Origin: Rhodospirillales bacterium
GTDB taxonomy: Bacteria > Pseudomonadota > Alphaproteobacteria > Geminicoccales > Geminicoccaceae
DNA: 13,576 nt
NCBI GenBank assembly: GCA_007131045.1
Contig: SLRI01000010.1
Coordinates: 1 to 13,576, forward strand
Reading direction: 5' to 3'
This document shows, in pieces, positions 1 to 7,145 of this stretch. Position 1 is the stretch's first letter. Each line of letters opens with the position of its first letter. The notes beneath the pieces were generated by a model. The model ran no database searches, was not told the origin of the DNA, and saw only the letters and a program-made list of their open reading frames with translations. The position numbers were made by a program, and so were the translations under genes.

Positions 1-207
1 AAAGTGACCGTCCCGGGCAAGCGCGGCGTCGGCATCGTCCGGCTCGAGCCCGTCGGCAATTACGCGGTGCGCATCGTCTTCGACGACGGCCACTCGACCG
101 GCATCTTCAGCTGGAGCTACCTCTACAGCATGGGTCGCGACCAGGAGTCGCTCTGGGCGAACTACCTCGCCAATCTCGAAGCTCAGGGGCTCACGCGCGA
201 CGGTTGA
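1..207 (+). CDS. DUF971 (GBBH-like N-terminal) domain protein, C-terminal part
   Basis: The frame is open to the left edge, so the gene is cut by the window and the GTG at 4 is probably internal. The visible 68 residues carry the hallmarks of DUF971, the small domain also found at the N-terminus of gamma-butyrobetaine hydroxylase: LEPVGNYAV, then FDDGHSTGIFSW and YLYSMG. The family often occurs as a stand-alone protein of a little over 100 residues, so roughly half seems to be missing. Stand-alone members have no firmly assigned function; some are discussed in connection with iron-sulfur cluster metabolism, which nothing here tests. The stop is 32 bases upstream of the sbcD-like gene on the same strand. 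Co-transcription is possible, but a functional link is not implied. Confidence 0.85.
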   Translation, partial: KVTVPGKRGVGIVRLEPVGNYAVRIVFDDGHSTGIFSWSYLYSMGRDQESLWANYLANLEAQGLTRDG

Positions 208-239
208 TCCAGCGGCCGCCACGTGGCACCTAGCAGGCC

Positions 240-1361
240 ATGGCGATCAGGCTCCTGCACACCGCGGACTGGCAGCTCGGCAAACCGTTCAGCCGGTTCG
301 CGGGCGATGTCGGGGCGGTGCTCCGGGAAGCCCGGTTCGAGGCGGTCGAGCGGCTCGCCACACTCGCCCGCGATACCGAGGTCGCAGCCGTCCTGGTCGC
401 TGGCGACATCCTCGAATCCGAGCATCTCGACCCCCGCCACCTGCGCCGGATGACCGCCCGGATGCAGCCCTTCGCCGGGCTCTGGCTGCTCCTCCCCGGC
501 AATCACGATCCGGCCCGGCCCGGTGGCGTCTGGGACCGCTTCGCCGGCTCGGGCGACTGCCCGCCAAACGTCCACGTGCTGACCAGGCCCGAGCCCTTTT
601 CGCTCATGGACGGCCGGCTCGTCGTCCTGCCGGCCCCGCTGACGCAAAAACACCTCACCGGCGACCCCACCGCCTGGTTCGACACCGCCGGGATTCCGGC
701 CGGCGTGCTGAAGGTCGGCGTCGCCCACGGCGCCGTCCGCGAGTTCCTGCACGAAGCGGCCGAGAGCCCCAACCCGATCGCCCTCGACCGGGCGGAGACC
801 GCCGGGCTCGACTACCTGGCGCTCGGAGACTGGCACTCGGTCCTGAAGATCACACCCCGCACTTGGTACAGTGGCACCCCGGAACCCGACCGCTTCACCA
901 ATAGCGGTGTCGGCGAGGCGCTGCTGGTGACGCTGGTCGAGCCGGGGGGGATGCCCCTGGTCGAGCGCCATCCCACCGGCCGCTATGTCTGGCAGGCGCG
1001 CACCCTCGATCTCGGCCACGGCGCCGATGCCGAAACGATCGAGGACCAGCTCGAAGCCCTGCTCGCCGACCTCCCCCGGCCCGGCGACACCGTGCTCCGC
1101 CAGACCTTCGAGGGCGGCCTCGACCTTTCCGGCACGGCGGCGCTCGAGGCCGGGCTCGCCCGGCTCGAGGCCCGGGTCCGCCACCTCGAAACCCGGCTGG
1201 ACGGCTTGGTGACAAGGGCCAGCGAGGCCGACCGCGCGGCACTCGCCGGCGAGCCGCTGGTGGCCGAGGTGGCCGACCGGCTGGAGCGCTCCGACGACCC
1301 GGCGGCGGCCTTGGCGCTGCGCCAGCTGCACGCCGCCTGGCAGCGCCTGGAGCGCGGCTGA
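240..1361 (+). CDS. SbcD/YhaO-like metallophosphoesterase (DNA repair exonuclease subunit)
   Basis: This 373-aa protein is the likely nuclease half of an Mre11-Rad50/SbcCD-type DNA-end-processing complex. The calcineurin-like metallophosphoesterase motifs appear in order: HTADWQLG (D10), VAGDILE (D56), PGNHD (N88, H89), VAHG (H163) and LGDWHS (D197, H199). YSGTPEPDRF (from Y210) leads into the capping region, and a Leu/Ala/Glu/Arg-rich helical C-terminus follows, as expected for the part that contacts the ATPase. Two positions differ from canonical SbcD/Mre11: DxH is DWQ (Q12), and GHxH is GDWH (D197). I recall this pattern from YhaO-like exonucleases, so it may mark a subfamily rather than loss of activity. 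The ATG at 240 has only a weak AGCAGG-like ribosome binding site, but the HTADW motif starts six residues later, so a much later start is excluded. The stop TGA shares its A with the ATG of the next gene, which indicates translational coupling. Confidence 0.88.
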   Translation: MAIRLLHTADWQLGKPFSRFAGDVGAVLREARFEAVERLATLARDTEVAAVLVAGDILESEHLDPRHLRRMTARMQPFAGLWLLLPGNHDPARPGGVWDRFAGSGDCPPNVHVLTRPEPFSLMDGRLVVLPAPLTQKHLTGDPTAWFDTAGIPAGVLKVGVAHGAVREFLHEAAESPNPIALDRAETAGLDYLALGDWHSVLKITPRTWYSGTPEPDRFTNSGVGEALLVTLVEPGGMPLVERHPTGRYVWQARTLDLGHGADAETIEDQLEALLADLPRPGDTVLRQTFEGGLDLSGTAALEAGLARLEARVRHLETRLDGLVTRASEADRAALAGEPLVAEVADRLERSDDPAAALALRQLHAAWQRLERG

Positions 1362-4057
1362 TGCGGCTCCTGGAACTCGTCGTCGAGGATTTCCGCAAGC
1401 TCGAAGGCTGCTGGGTCGTCCGCCCCGCAGCCACCGGCATCACCGTCGTCTCGGGCGACAACGAGGACGGCAAGTCCACCCTGCTCGATGCCCTCAAGCG
1501 CGCCTTCTTCATGAAGCACAACACCGGCGGGGAGGCGCGCGATGCTATCCAGCCCTTGGGCCAACCGCAGGGCCGCAACACCACCCCCGCGGTCACCGTC
1601 GCCTTTCGCATCGCCGATGCGACCTTTCGCCTCGAAAAGCAGTTCCGCCGCGGCGGGGTGAAGCTCGAGGGCCCGAACGGCACGCTCGAAGGCGATGCCG
1701 CGGAAAACGAGCTCGCCCGGCTGCTCGCCTTCGACTGGCCCGGCCGGGGGGCCGCCAAGACCGAGCAGATGGGCCTCGCCGGGCTCTTCTGGGTCGACCA
1801 GGGCACCACCTTCGATCCCCGGCTGCAGGCCAGCCCGACGGCGCTGCGCACCCTCCAGCCGGCGCTGGCCGGCGAGCTCGCCAGCCTCGGCCGCGGCGAG
1901 CGGGCGGCCCGGCTGATGGCCGAGATCAAGAGCAAGAGCCTGCAGTTCTTCACCGCCGGAAGGGGCCAGAAGCGCGGCGAGTTGGCCGAGCTGGAAAAGG
2001 CGGTCGCCACGCTGCGCCGCGAGCTCGACGAGGTCACCGCCGAGGAACGCGAGGTCGAGGGCCTGCTCGACCGCCTCGCCCAGACCATCGAGCGCCGCCG
2101 GGCGGCGCTGGCCGCCGACCAGCTCGGCCGCGCCCGTGCCGAGCTGGAGCGGAGCCGGGCTACCCTGCAAGACGCCCTGGCCCTGCAGGAACAGGCCAAG
2201 GCCCGGACGCTCGAGCAGCTGGTGGCGCAGAGCAACCTCGCTCGGCTCGAAGAGCAGCTGAAGCAACGCCGGGCGCTGGCCGCCGAGGTCGCCGCCAAGA
2301 CGCGGGAGCGCACCCAACTCCTGGAGGAAGCCGCCGACGCCCTGCCCTCGCTCGAGCACGCGCGGCAGCAGCGGCTCGCCGCCGATGCGGCGACCGACAG
2401 CGCCCGCGGCGAGCTGCAGACGCAGGAGACACGCCGCGAAGCCCTCGCCCGCCAGGCGCAAAAGCTGCGGCTCGAGCGCGATGTATCCCGCCTCGCCGCC
2501 GCCGAAGCCGCCGTCGGGGCGGCCGTGAGCACCGCCCTCGAGCACGAGGCCAGAGCCGCAGCCGAGCCGGTGACGGCCGAAAAGCTCGCCGCGCTCGAAG
2601 AGCTGGAGACCACGCTCGGCCAGCACCGGGCAGCGCTCAGCACCATCGCCACCCGCCTCGTGCTGCACCCGAACGATCCTGCCATCCTCGTCACCCTGGC
2701 CGGCGCGCCGGTGGCGCCGGGCCAGAAGCTCGAGCTCACCGCCCCCGCCGTGCTCGAGCTCGCCGGCTTCGGCCGGATCGAGGTCACCCCCGGCGGCGAG
2801 CGCCTCTCGGGGCTCGCGGCCGAGCTTTGCCAGCTCGAACAAGAGCTCGCGACCGGGCTCGAAGCCCTTCATGCCGCGACCATCGGCGAACTCCGCCGCC
2901 GCCTCGCCGCCAAGGATGCCCACCAGCGCGACGCCGCCGCCACCAGAACCCGGCTCGCCGACCAGCTCGCGGCCGCAGGCGTCGTGGACCGCGAAGCCCT
3001 CGAAGCGGCCACCGCAGCGGCCCGCTCTCGCCTCGCCGCCCTGGCCGCGGTCGAGCTCTCGGTCGAGAGCGACGAGGCCGCACTAGAAGCGGCGGTGGCG
3101 GCGGCCGACGACGCGGTGGGCGCCGCCCGGATCCGCCTCGACGACCTGCGCGAGCGCTCGCGCGAAGTGGCCGACGCCGAGAGCGAGCTCGGCAAGGCGG
3201 CCAAGTCGCGGAGCAACGACGAGGCTCGGCTCCAGCGCGAGATCGCCAATCTCGAGGACCAACAGGCGATCGCGGCCGACGCGCTGGACGACCAGGCGCT
3301 CGACGCCGCCATCGCCACCGCTCGGGCCACCGCCGACCGTGCGGCCGCCGCTGCCGCCGCACTCGAGCGCGAGCTCGCCCGAGCCGAGCCCGAGCAGGCG
3401 AAGACCGCAGCCGAGCAGGCCGAGCGCCGGCTCCGGCAGCTCGAAGAGGAGGGGCGCAAGCTCGACCGCGAGGTGCACGACCTCGAGGCCGAGCTGCGCG
3501 GCCGCGGAGCCAAGGGTGTGGGCGCCCGAAAGGCGGAGCTCGCCGGCACCCTCGAGCGCACCGAGCGGCTCTATGCCCGACGCCTCGCCGAGGCCGAAGC
3601 CTGGCGGCTGCTCGACGAGACCCTGACTGCGGTCGACCGGACCCGCCAGGACGCGCTCGTCGCCCCGCTCGAGGCCCGCGTGCGCCCCTATCTCCGCCAG
3701 CTCCTGGGCGATGCCGGCCTCGGCTTCGAGCCGGCCGGGCTGCAGCTCGACCGGCTGGAGCGCGACGGCCGGAGCGAGCCCTTCAACGGCCTCAGCGTCG
3801 GCACCCGCGAGCAGCTCGCCGTCCTCGTCCGCCTCGCCATCGGCGACCTCTTGGCCGAGACCACGGGCGAGAGCCCGCCACTGATCCTCGACGACGCCCT
3901 GGTCTACGCCGACGCCGTCCGGCTCAACCGGATGAAGGCGATCCTCGAAAAGGCAGCCGGCCGCCAGCAGATCATCATCCTCACCTGCCGCAAGGAGGAC
4001 TATCTCGGCCTCGATGCCTGCTACGTCACCCTCGAGGAGTGCCGCAGCGAGGCCTAG
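1361..4057 (+). CDS. SbcC/Rad50/YhaN-like coiled-coil AAA ATPase
   Basis: This 898-aa SMC-type ATPase is the expected partner of the metallophosphoesterase encoded immediately upstream (one-base TGATG overlap). The N-terminal Walker A is GDNEDGKST (G32-T40). The C-terminal lobe has an ABC-signature-like segment, NGLSVGTREQLAVLVRLA (from N809), and a Walker B, LILDDALVYAD (D844, D845). Between the lobes lie two long Glu/Arg/Ala/Leu-rich arms typical of antiparallel coiled coil. There is no CxxC zinc hook anywhere in the protein. Instead, residues about 431-487 form a Pro/Gly/Val-rich, probably beta-structured insert (LVLHPNDP, GAPVAPGQ, GFGRIEVTPGGERL) that breaks the helix near mid-protein. 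The length fits YhaN-like proteins better than E. coli SbcC (about 1050 aa). Inferred role: ATP-dependent opening and clamping of DNA ends for the nuclease. A defence role is conceivable, but no neighbour supports it. Confidence 0.87.
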   Translation: MRLLELVVEDFRKLEGCWVVRPAATGITVVSGDNEDGKSTLLDALKRAFFMKHNTGGEARDAIQPLGQPQGRNTTPAVTVAFRIADATFRLEKQFRRGGVKLEGPNGTLEGDAAENELARLLAFDWPGRGAAKTEQMGLAGLFWVDQGTTFDPRLQASPTALRTLQPALAGELASLGRGERAARLMAEIKSKSLQFFTAGRGQKRGELAELEKAVATLRRELDEVTAEEREVEGLLDRLAQTIERRRAALAADQLGRARAELERSRATLQDALALQEQAKARTLEQLVAQSNLARLEEQLKQRRALAAEVAAKTRERTQLLEEAADALPSLEHARQQRLAADAATDSARGELQTQETRREALARQAQKLRLERDVSRLAAAEAAVGAAVSTALEHEARAAAEPVTAEKLAALEELETTLGQHRAALSTIATRLVLHPNDPAILVTLAGAPVAPGQKLELTAPAVLELAGFGRIEVTPGGERLSGLAAELCQLEQELATGLEALHAATIGELRRRLAAKDAHQRDAAATRTRLADQLAAAGVVDREALEAATAAARSRLAALAAVELSVESDEAALEAAVAAADDAVGAARIRLDDLRERSREVADAESELGKAAKSRSNDEARLQREIANLEDQQAIAADALDDQALDAAIATARATADRAAAAAAALERELARAEPEQAKTAAEQAERRLRQLEEEGRKLDREVHDLEAELRGRGAKGVGARKAELAGTLERTERLYARRLAEAEAWRLLDETLTAVDRTRQDALVAPLEARVRPYLRQLLGDAGLGFEPAGLQLDRLERDGRSEPFNGLSVGTREQLAVLVRLAIGDLLAETTGESPPLILDDALVYADAVRLNRMKAILEKAAGRQQIIILTCRKEDYLGLDACYVTLEECRSEA

Positions 4058-4100
4058 ACGGCACCCTTCGCCACGCTACTTGTTGATCGCCGAGGACAAG

Positions 4101-4106
4101 GGAGGC
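4101..4106 (+). promoter_or_regulatory. Ribosome binding site of the stress-protein gene
   Basis: GGAGGC lies five to ten bases before the ATG at 4111 and is the best Shine-Dalgarno match in the left half of the window. It fixes the start of the universal stress protein. It also suggests that this gene is translated independently of the sbcC-like gene, which ends 53 bases upstream. I see no convincing promoter or terminator in that gap. Confidence 0.75.
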
Positions 4107-4110
4107 GAGC

Positions 4111-4977
4111 ATGACGGTCAGGAAAATCATGGTGCCGATGCGCGGCGAGCCGCGCGAGACGGGGGTCCTGGACCACGCCCTGGCGTTGGCCCGGCGCTCG
4201 CTGGCGCATATCGACGTGGTCCACGCCCGGCCGCCGGCGTCCGAGTTCCTCTCGCAGAGCATGATGGTGACCAGGGCCACCCGCCGCTCGGTCGATCAAC
4301 TGGCCGATCAAGAGGCCGACGAACGCGAGCGCGGGGCCCGGCGGATGTTCGAGGACTACGTGAAGGCCAAGGACCTGCCGCTCGCCGACGACCCCGCTGC
4401 CGCCCAGGGCAAGGTCACCATCGGCTGGCACGAGAGGCGCGGCAGCCACACCACGGTGGTGGGCTTGTGGGGCCGGCTCGCCGATGTCGTGGCCGTCCCC
4501 CAGCCGCGCCCGGACGGCGACCCGCGGCACGACCACAAGACTCTGGAAGCCGCCCTCTTCCAGGCCGGCAAGCTGGTGCTGCTCTGCCCGCCGGGCCCGG
4601 TGGGCCCGAGCCTGGGCGCGCACATCGCCGTCGCCTGGAACGGCAGCACCGAATCCGCGCGAATGATCTCGACCGCCCTGCCGCTGCTGCAGCACGCCGA
4701 TGCGGTGAGCGTGCTTCAGGTCGAGGACGGCACCCCGGAGCTCTCCGCCCGCGACCTCGTGGACTACCTCGCCTGGTGGGGGATCGAGGCCGGCATCCAC
4801 CAGTTCGAGCACAAGAAGAGCATCGGCCAGGAGCTCTACGGCAACGCCCGGGCGATCGGCGCCGACGTCATGCTGATGGGCGCCTACGGCCACAGCCGCA
4901 GCCGCGAGATCATCCTCGGCGGCGCAAGCCGTGAGGTGATCGAAGGCACCGACCTGCCGGTCCTCCTGTTGAAATAG
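4111..4977 (+). CDS. Universal stress protein, tandem UspA domains
   Basis: This is a 288-aa cytoplasmic protein with two UspA-like alpha/beta domains. The N-terminal one starts at KIMVPMRGEP. The C-terminal one starts near residue 168 (HIAVAWNGS) and ends in LPVLLLK, the usual last strand. The nucleotide-binding loop of the second domain is G257-AY-G260, nine residues, then G270-G271. This is the G-2x-G-9x-G(S/T) motif with Gly in the Ser/Thr position, so ATP binding is probable but unproven. The first domain has no such loop and looks degenerate. Tandem UspA proteins of this size are common in Proteobacteria and are linked to stress survival; no specific ligand can be read from the sequence. 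The stop faces the stop of tctA on the other strand with only five bases between. Confidence 0.9.
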   Translation: MTVRKIMVPMRGEPRETGVLDHALALARRSLAHIDVVHARPPASEFLSQSMMVTRATRRSVDQLADQEADERERGARRMFEDYVKAKDLPLADDPAAAQGKVTIGWHERRGSHTTVVGLWGRLADVVAVPQPRPDGDPRHDHKTLEAALFQAGKLVLLCPPGPVGPSLGAHIAVAWNGSTESARMISTALPLLQHADAVSVLQVEDGTPELSARDLVDYLAWWGIEAGIHQFEHKKSIGQELYGNARAIGADVMLMGAYGHSRSREIILGGASREVIEGTDLPVLLLK

Positions 4978-5000
4978 CGGCCCTAGCCGGAGCTGGCCGC
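4977..5000 (-). terminator. Stem-loop at the convergent 3' ends, possible tctA terminator
   Basis: GCGGCC (4977-4982) pairs with GGCCGC (4995-5000), and AGC (4985-4987) pairs with GCT (4992-4994). Together they give nine base pairs with a two-base bulge (4983-4984) and a CGGA tetraloop. Read on the minus strand, the stem is followed by TATTTCAAC, a weak T-rich tail, so it could end tctA transcription. Read on the plus strand there is no T-run. The hairpin contains the tctA stop codon and overlaps the last base of the stress-protein stop. Such GC-rich hairpins arise easily in this DNA, so the call is tentative. Confidence 0.35.
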
Positions 5001-6518
5001 GGCCGCCGCATCGGGCTTGCCGCGATACCTGCGCCAGAGCAGCTGCAAGAGCGGCAGGAACAAGAGCAGGAGAGCGGCCACCGTCAACGGCCCCGAGATC
5101 GCCCGCTCGAAGAAGATCAGCATCGAGCCGTCGCTCATGATCAGGCTCTGCCTGAGCGCCTGCTCGGTCGGCGCCCCCAGCACCAGCGCCACGACCAACG
5201 GCGCCAGCGGGAACGCGAGCTTGCGCAAGACGAAGCCGAGCACCCCGAAGATCAGCACCAGCCAGACATCGAGCATCGAGTTCTGGATCGCGAAGGCACC
5301 CACGATGCAGAGCACGACGATGATCGGGGTCAAGATCGCATAGGGCGTGCGCAGCATCAGCGCCAAAAGCGGCGTGGCGGTCAGGCAGATCACCACCGCC
5401 GCCACGTTGGCGACATAAAGGCTCGCGATGAAGCCCCAGACGAACTCGGGCTGCTCGACGAACAGCCGGGGGCCGGGGACGAAGCCCCACATGAAGATCC
5501 CGGCCATCAGGATGGCGGCGGTGGGCGAGCCCGGAATGCCCAGGACCAGCATCGGCAGGATCGAGCCGGTGCCGGCCGCGTTGTTGGCGGCCTCGGGTGC
5601 CATCACCCCCTCGATCGCCCCCTTGCCGAACTGCTCCGGGTGCTTCGAGAGCTTCTGCGCCACCCCGTACGACATGAAGGAGGCGGGCGTCGCCCCGGCC
5701 CCGGGCAGGACGCCGGTGAAAAAACCGAGAAGGGACGAGAAGACGACCAGCCAGAAATGGCGGAACAGCGCCTTTACGGATTCGAGAACGTCCTGAAAGC
5801 CGAGCTTGGCCGCACGGGTCATCTCTTCGATCTGCACCTTGTAGCGCTCCGACGCGTTGTAGAGCACCTCGCCCAGGCCGAAGAGCCCGATGGTGATCGG
5901 CACGAAGTGAAAGCCCTGCATCAGGGTGATGGTGCCGAAGGTGAGCCGAGGCTGGCCGGTGACCACGTCGAAGCCGACGGTCGAGAGGAGAAAGCCGGCC
6001 GCGATCATGATCGCCGCCTTGGCCGGCGCCCCGCCGAGCCCGATGAAGGTGCCGAACGCGATCAACAGCACGGCGAACATCTCGGGCGGACCGAAGCTCA
6101 GCGCGAGTTCGGCGAACGGCAGGGCGAAGAAGGTGAAGAGAATGGCCGCGATCAAGGCGCCGACGAACGAGACGACGAAGCCCGCCGACATGGCGAGCGC
6201 CGCCTTGCCCTGCATCGCCAGAGGCCTGCCGTCGAACATCACCGCCACCGACCAGGGATTGCCCGGCACCGCGAACAGGATCGAGGTGATCAGCCCGCCG
6301 TACATCGCCCCCCAATAGATGCCGGCGAGCATGACGATCGCCGACAAGGGCTCGAGATAGACGGTGACCGGCAGCAGGATGGCCACACCGGTCGTCCCGC
6401 CGACCCCGGGAATGACCCCGACCAAAAGACCAAGGACCACGCCCAAGAGGACGAAGCCCATCCGCGACGGATCGGCGATCTGCGCGAAGCCGATGAGCAG
6501 GAGGTCGAGCGCTTCCAT
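4983..6518 (-). CDS. tctA: Tripartite tricarboxylate transporter large permease, TctA family
   Basis: This 511-aa polytopic inner-membrane protein is the large permease subunit of a TTT secondary transporter. These systems take up carboxylates with the help of a periplasmic binding protein and ion gradients. Family hallmarks are the glycine-rich loop GVIPGVGG (34-41), its second-half counterpart TGVLPGAGATPASF (about 265-278), and the following run MAPEAANNAAGTGS with LGIPGS. About a dozen hydrophobic segments are visible and the length is typical (about 500 aa). The C-terminus ends in Ala/Ser-rich cytoplasmic residues. The start ATG (6516-6518) is preceded by GGGAATCTCG, a modest ribosome binding site. 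It is the last gene of the minus-strand order tctC-tctB-tctA, with 43 bases to tctB. The substrate cannot be deduced from the permease. Confidence 0.95.
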   Translation of the reverse strand: MEALDLLLIGFAQIADPSRMGFVLLGVVLGLLVGVIPGVGGTTGVAILLPVTVYLEPLSAIVMLAGIYWGAMYGGLITSILFAVPGNPWSVAVMFDGRPLAMQGKAALAMSAGFVVSFVGALIAAILFTFFALPFAELALSFGPPEMFAVLLIAFGTFIGLGGAPAKAAIMIAAGFLLSTVGFDVVTGQPRLTFGTITLMQGFHFVPITIGLFGLGEVLYNASERYKVQIEEMTRAAKLGFQDVLESVKALFRHFWLVVFSSLLGFFTGVLPGAGATPASFMSYGVAQKLSKHPEQFGKGAIEGVMAPEAANNAAGTGSILPMLVLGIPGSPTAAILMAGIFMWGFVPGPRLFVEQPEFVWGFIASLYVANVAAVVICLTATPLLALMLRTPYAILTPIIVVLCIVGAFAIQNSMLDVWLVLIFGVLGFVLRKLAFPLAPLVVALVLGAPTEQALRQSLIMSDGSMLIFFERAISGPLTVAALLLLFLPLLQLLWRRYRGKPDAAAAASSG

Positions 6519-6561
6519 CGAGATTCCCAGATCGACAGGTGGCGGGACAGGCGGCGGGCGG

Positions 6562-7050
6562 TCAGAACGGCAAAATGCCCTGGCGGTACCAGGGGCTCAT
6601 CGGCATCGCGATATTGAAGCCGTAGCGGAGCAGCAGATAGAGCCCGGCCGGCACCAGGAGCCCGCCGAACAGCGCCTGCAGCCAGGAAAACCGCCCGTAC
6701 CCGGCCATGAAGGCGAAAACGTAGAGACCCGAGCTGATGTAGAGTCCGAGCGTCGGGGTGAGGGCGATGGCGAGCCCCGCCGGCACCCCCACCTTCAAGA
6801 GATCGATCCACTCCTCGGGCGCCTCGAAGAACGGCCTTGTCGCCCGCTCCCGCCAGGCCGCGACCAGGACGGTGACGAGCCCCAGGGCCATGATCAGCGC
6901 CAGCGCGAACGGAAAGAGGCCGGACTGCGGCCCACGCTCGCTCCAGCCGGCCCCCAGCCGCACGCCCTCCATCATCACCCGGACCGAGAGGCCCAGGAGC
7001 AAGAGGCAGACGACGATCTCGACCGTCCGTATCGTCAAAAAGTCACGCAT
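6562..7050 (-). CDS. tctB: Tripartite tricarboxylate transporter small permease, TctB family
   Basis: This small membrane subunit, 162 aa from the chosen ATG, pairs with TctA. Four hydrophobic segments are visible: VEIVVCLLLLGLSV near the N-terminus, FPFALALIMALGLVTVLVAA, the pair LAIALTPTLGLYISSGLYVFAFMAGYG, and ALFGGLLVPAGLYLLLRYGF. FPFALALIMALG after a GLFP turn is typical of TctB. I chose the ATG at 7048-7050 (protein MRDFLTIRTV). A GTG at 7069-7071 would add seven residues; neither start has a good Shine-Dalgarno sequence. The family is poorly conserved, so identification rests on size, topology and position between tctA and tctC. Confidence 0.88.
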   Translation of the reverse strand: MRDFLTIRTVEIVVCLLLLGLSVRVMMEGVRLGAGWSERGPQSGLFPFALALIMALGLVTVLVAAWRERATRPFFEAPEEWIDLLKVGVPAGLAIALTPTLGLYISSGLYVFAFMAGYGRFSWLQALFGGLLVPAGLYLLLRYGFNIAMPMSPWYRQGILPF

Positions 7051-7101
7051 GGCGAAGCGGATCCCGGGCACGGCGCACAGTCATCAGGGGTCGAAGCGGC
7101 A

Positions 7102-7128
7102 AGGGGCCCCGGAGACGCCGGAGCCCCT
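7102..7128 (-). terminator. Intergenic stem-loop between tctC and tctB
   Basis: AGGGGCCCCGG (7102-7112) and CCGGAGCCCCT (7118-7128) form an 11-bp stem with a five-base loop. The single imperfect pair is a G-U wobble in the minus-strand transcript and a C-A mismatch in the other direction, so the hairpin fits RNA made from the tct operon. No U-run follows (TGCCGCTTCG), so it is not a classic strong terminator. In transport operons such hairpins after the binding-protein gene often protect the upstream mRNA or let only part of transcription pass, giving more binding protein than permease. That role is inferred here. Confidence 0.6.
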
Positions 7129-7145
7129 GCCCTAGGCTCGAAGGC

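Noticed and set aside
895..2923. Two long overlapping minus-strand open frames (630 and 646 codons) opposite the sbcD/sbcC-like genes
   Set aside because: Their proteins are Ser/Arg/Ala- or Gly/Glu/Leu-rich low-complexity sequence with no family motif, while the plus strand encodes clear Walker and phosphoesterase motifs. Long antisense frames are expected in such GC-rich DNA.
4054..6315. 753-codon minus-strand open frame overlapping the stress-protein gene and tctA
   Set aside because: It is antisense to the UspA gene and out of frame with tctA, His/Arg/Gly-rich and without recognisable domains.
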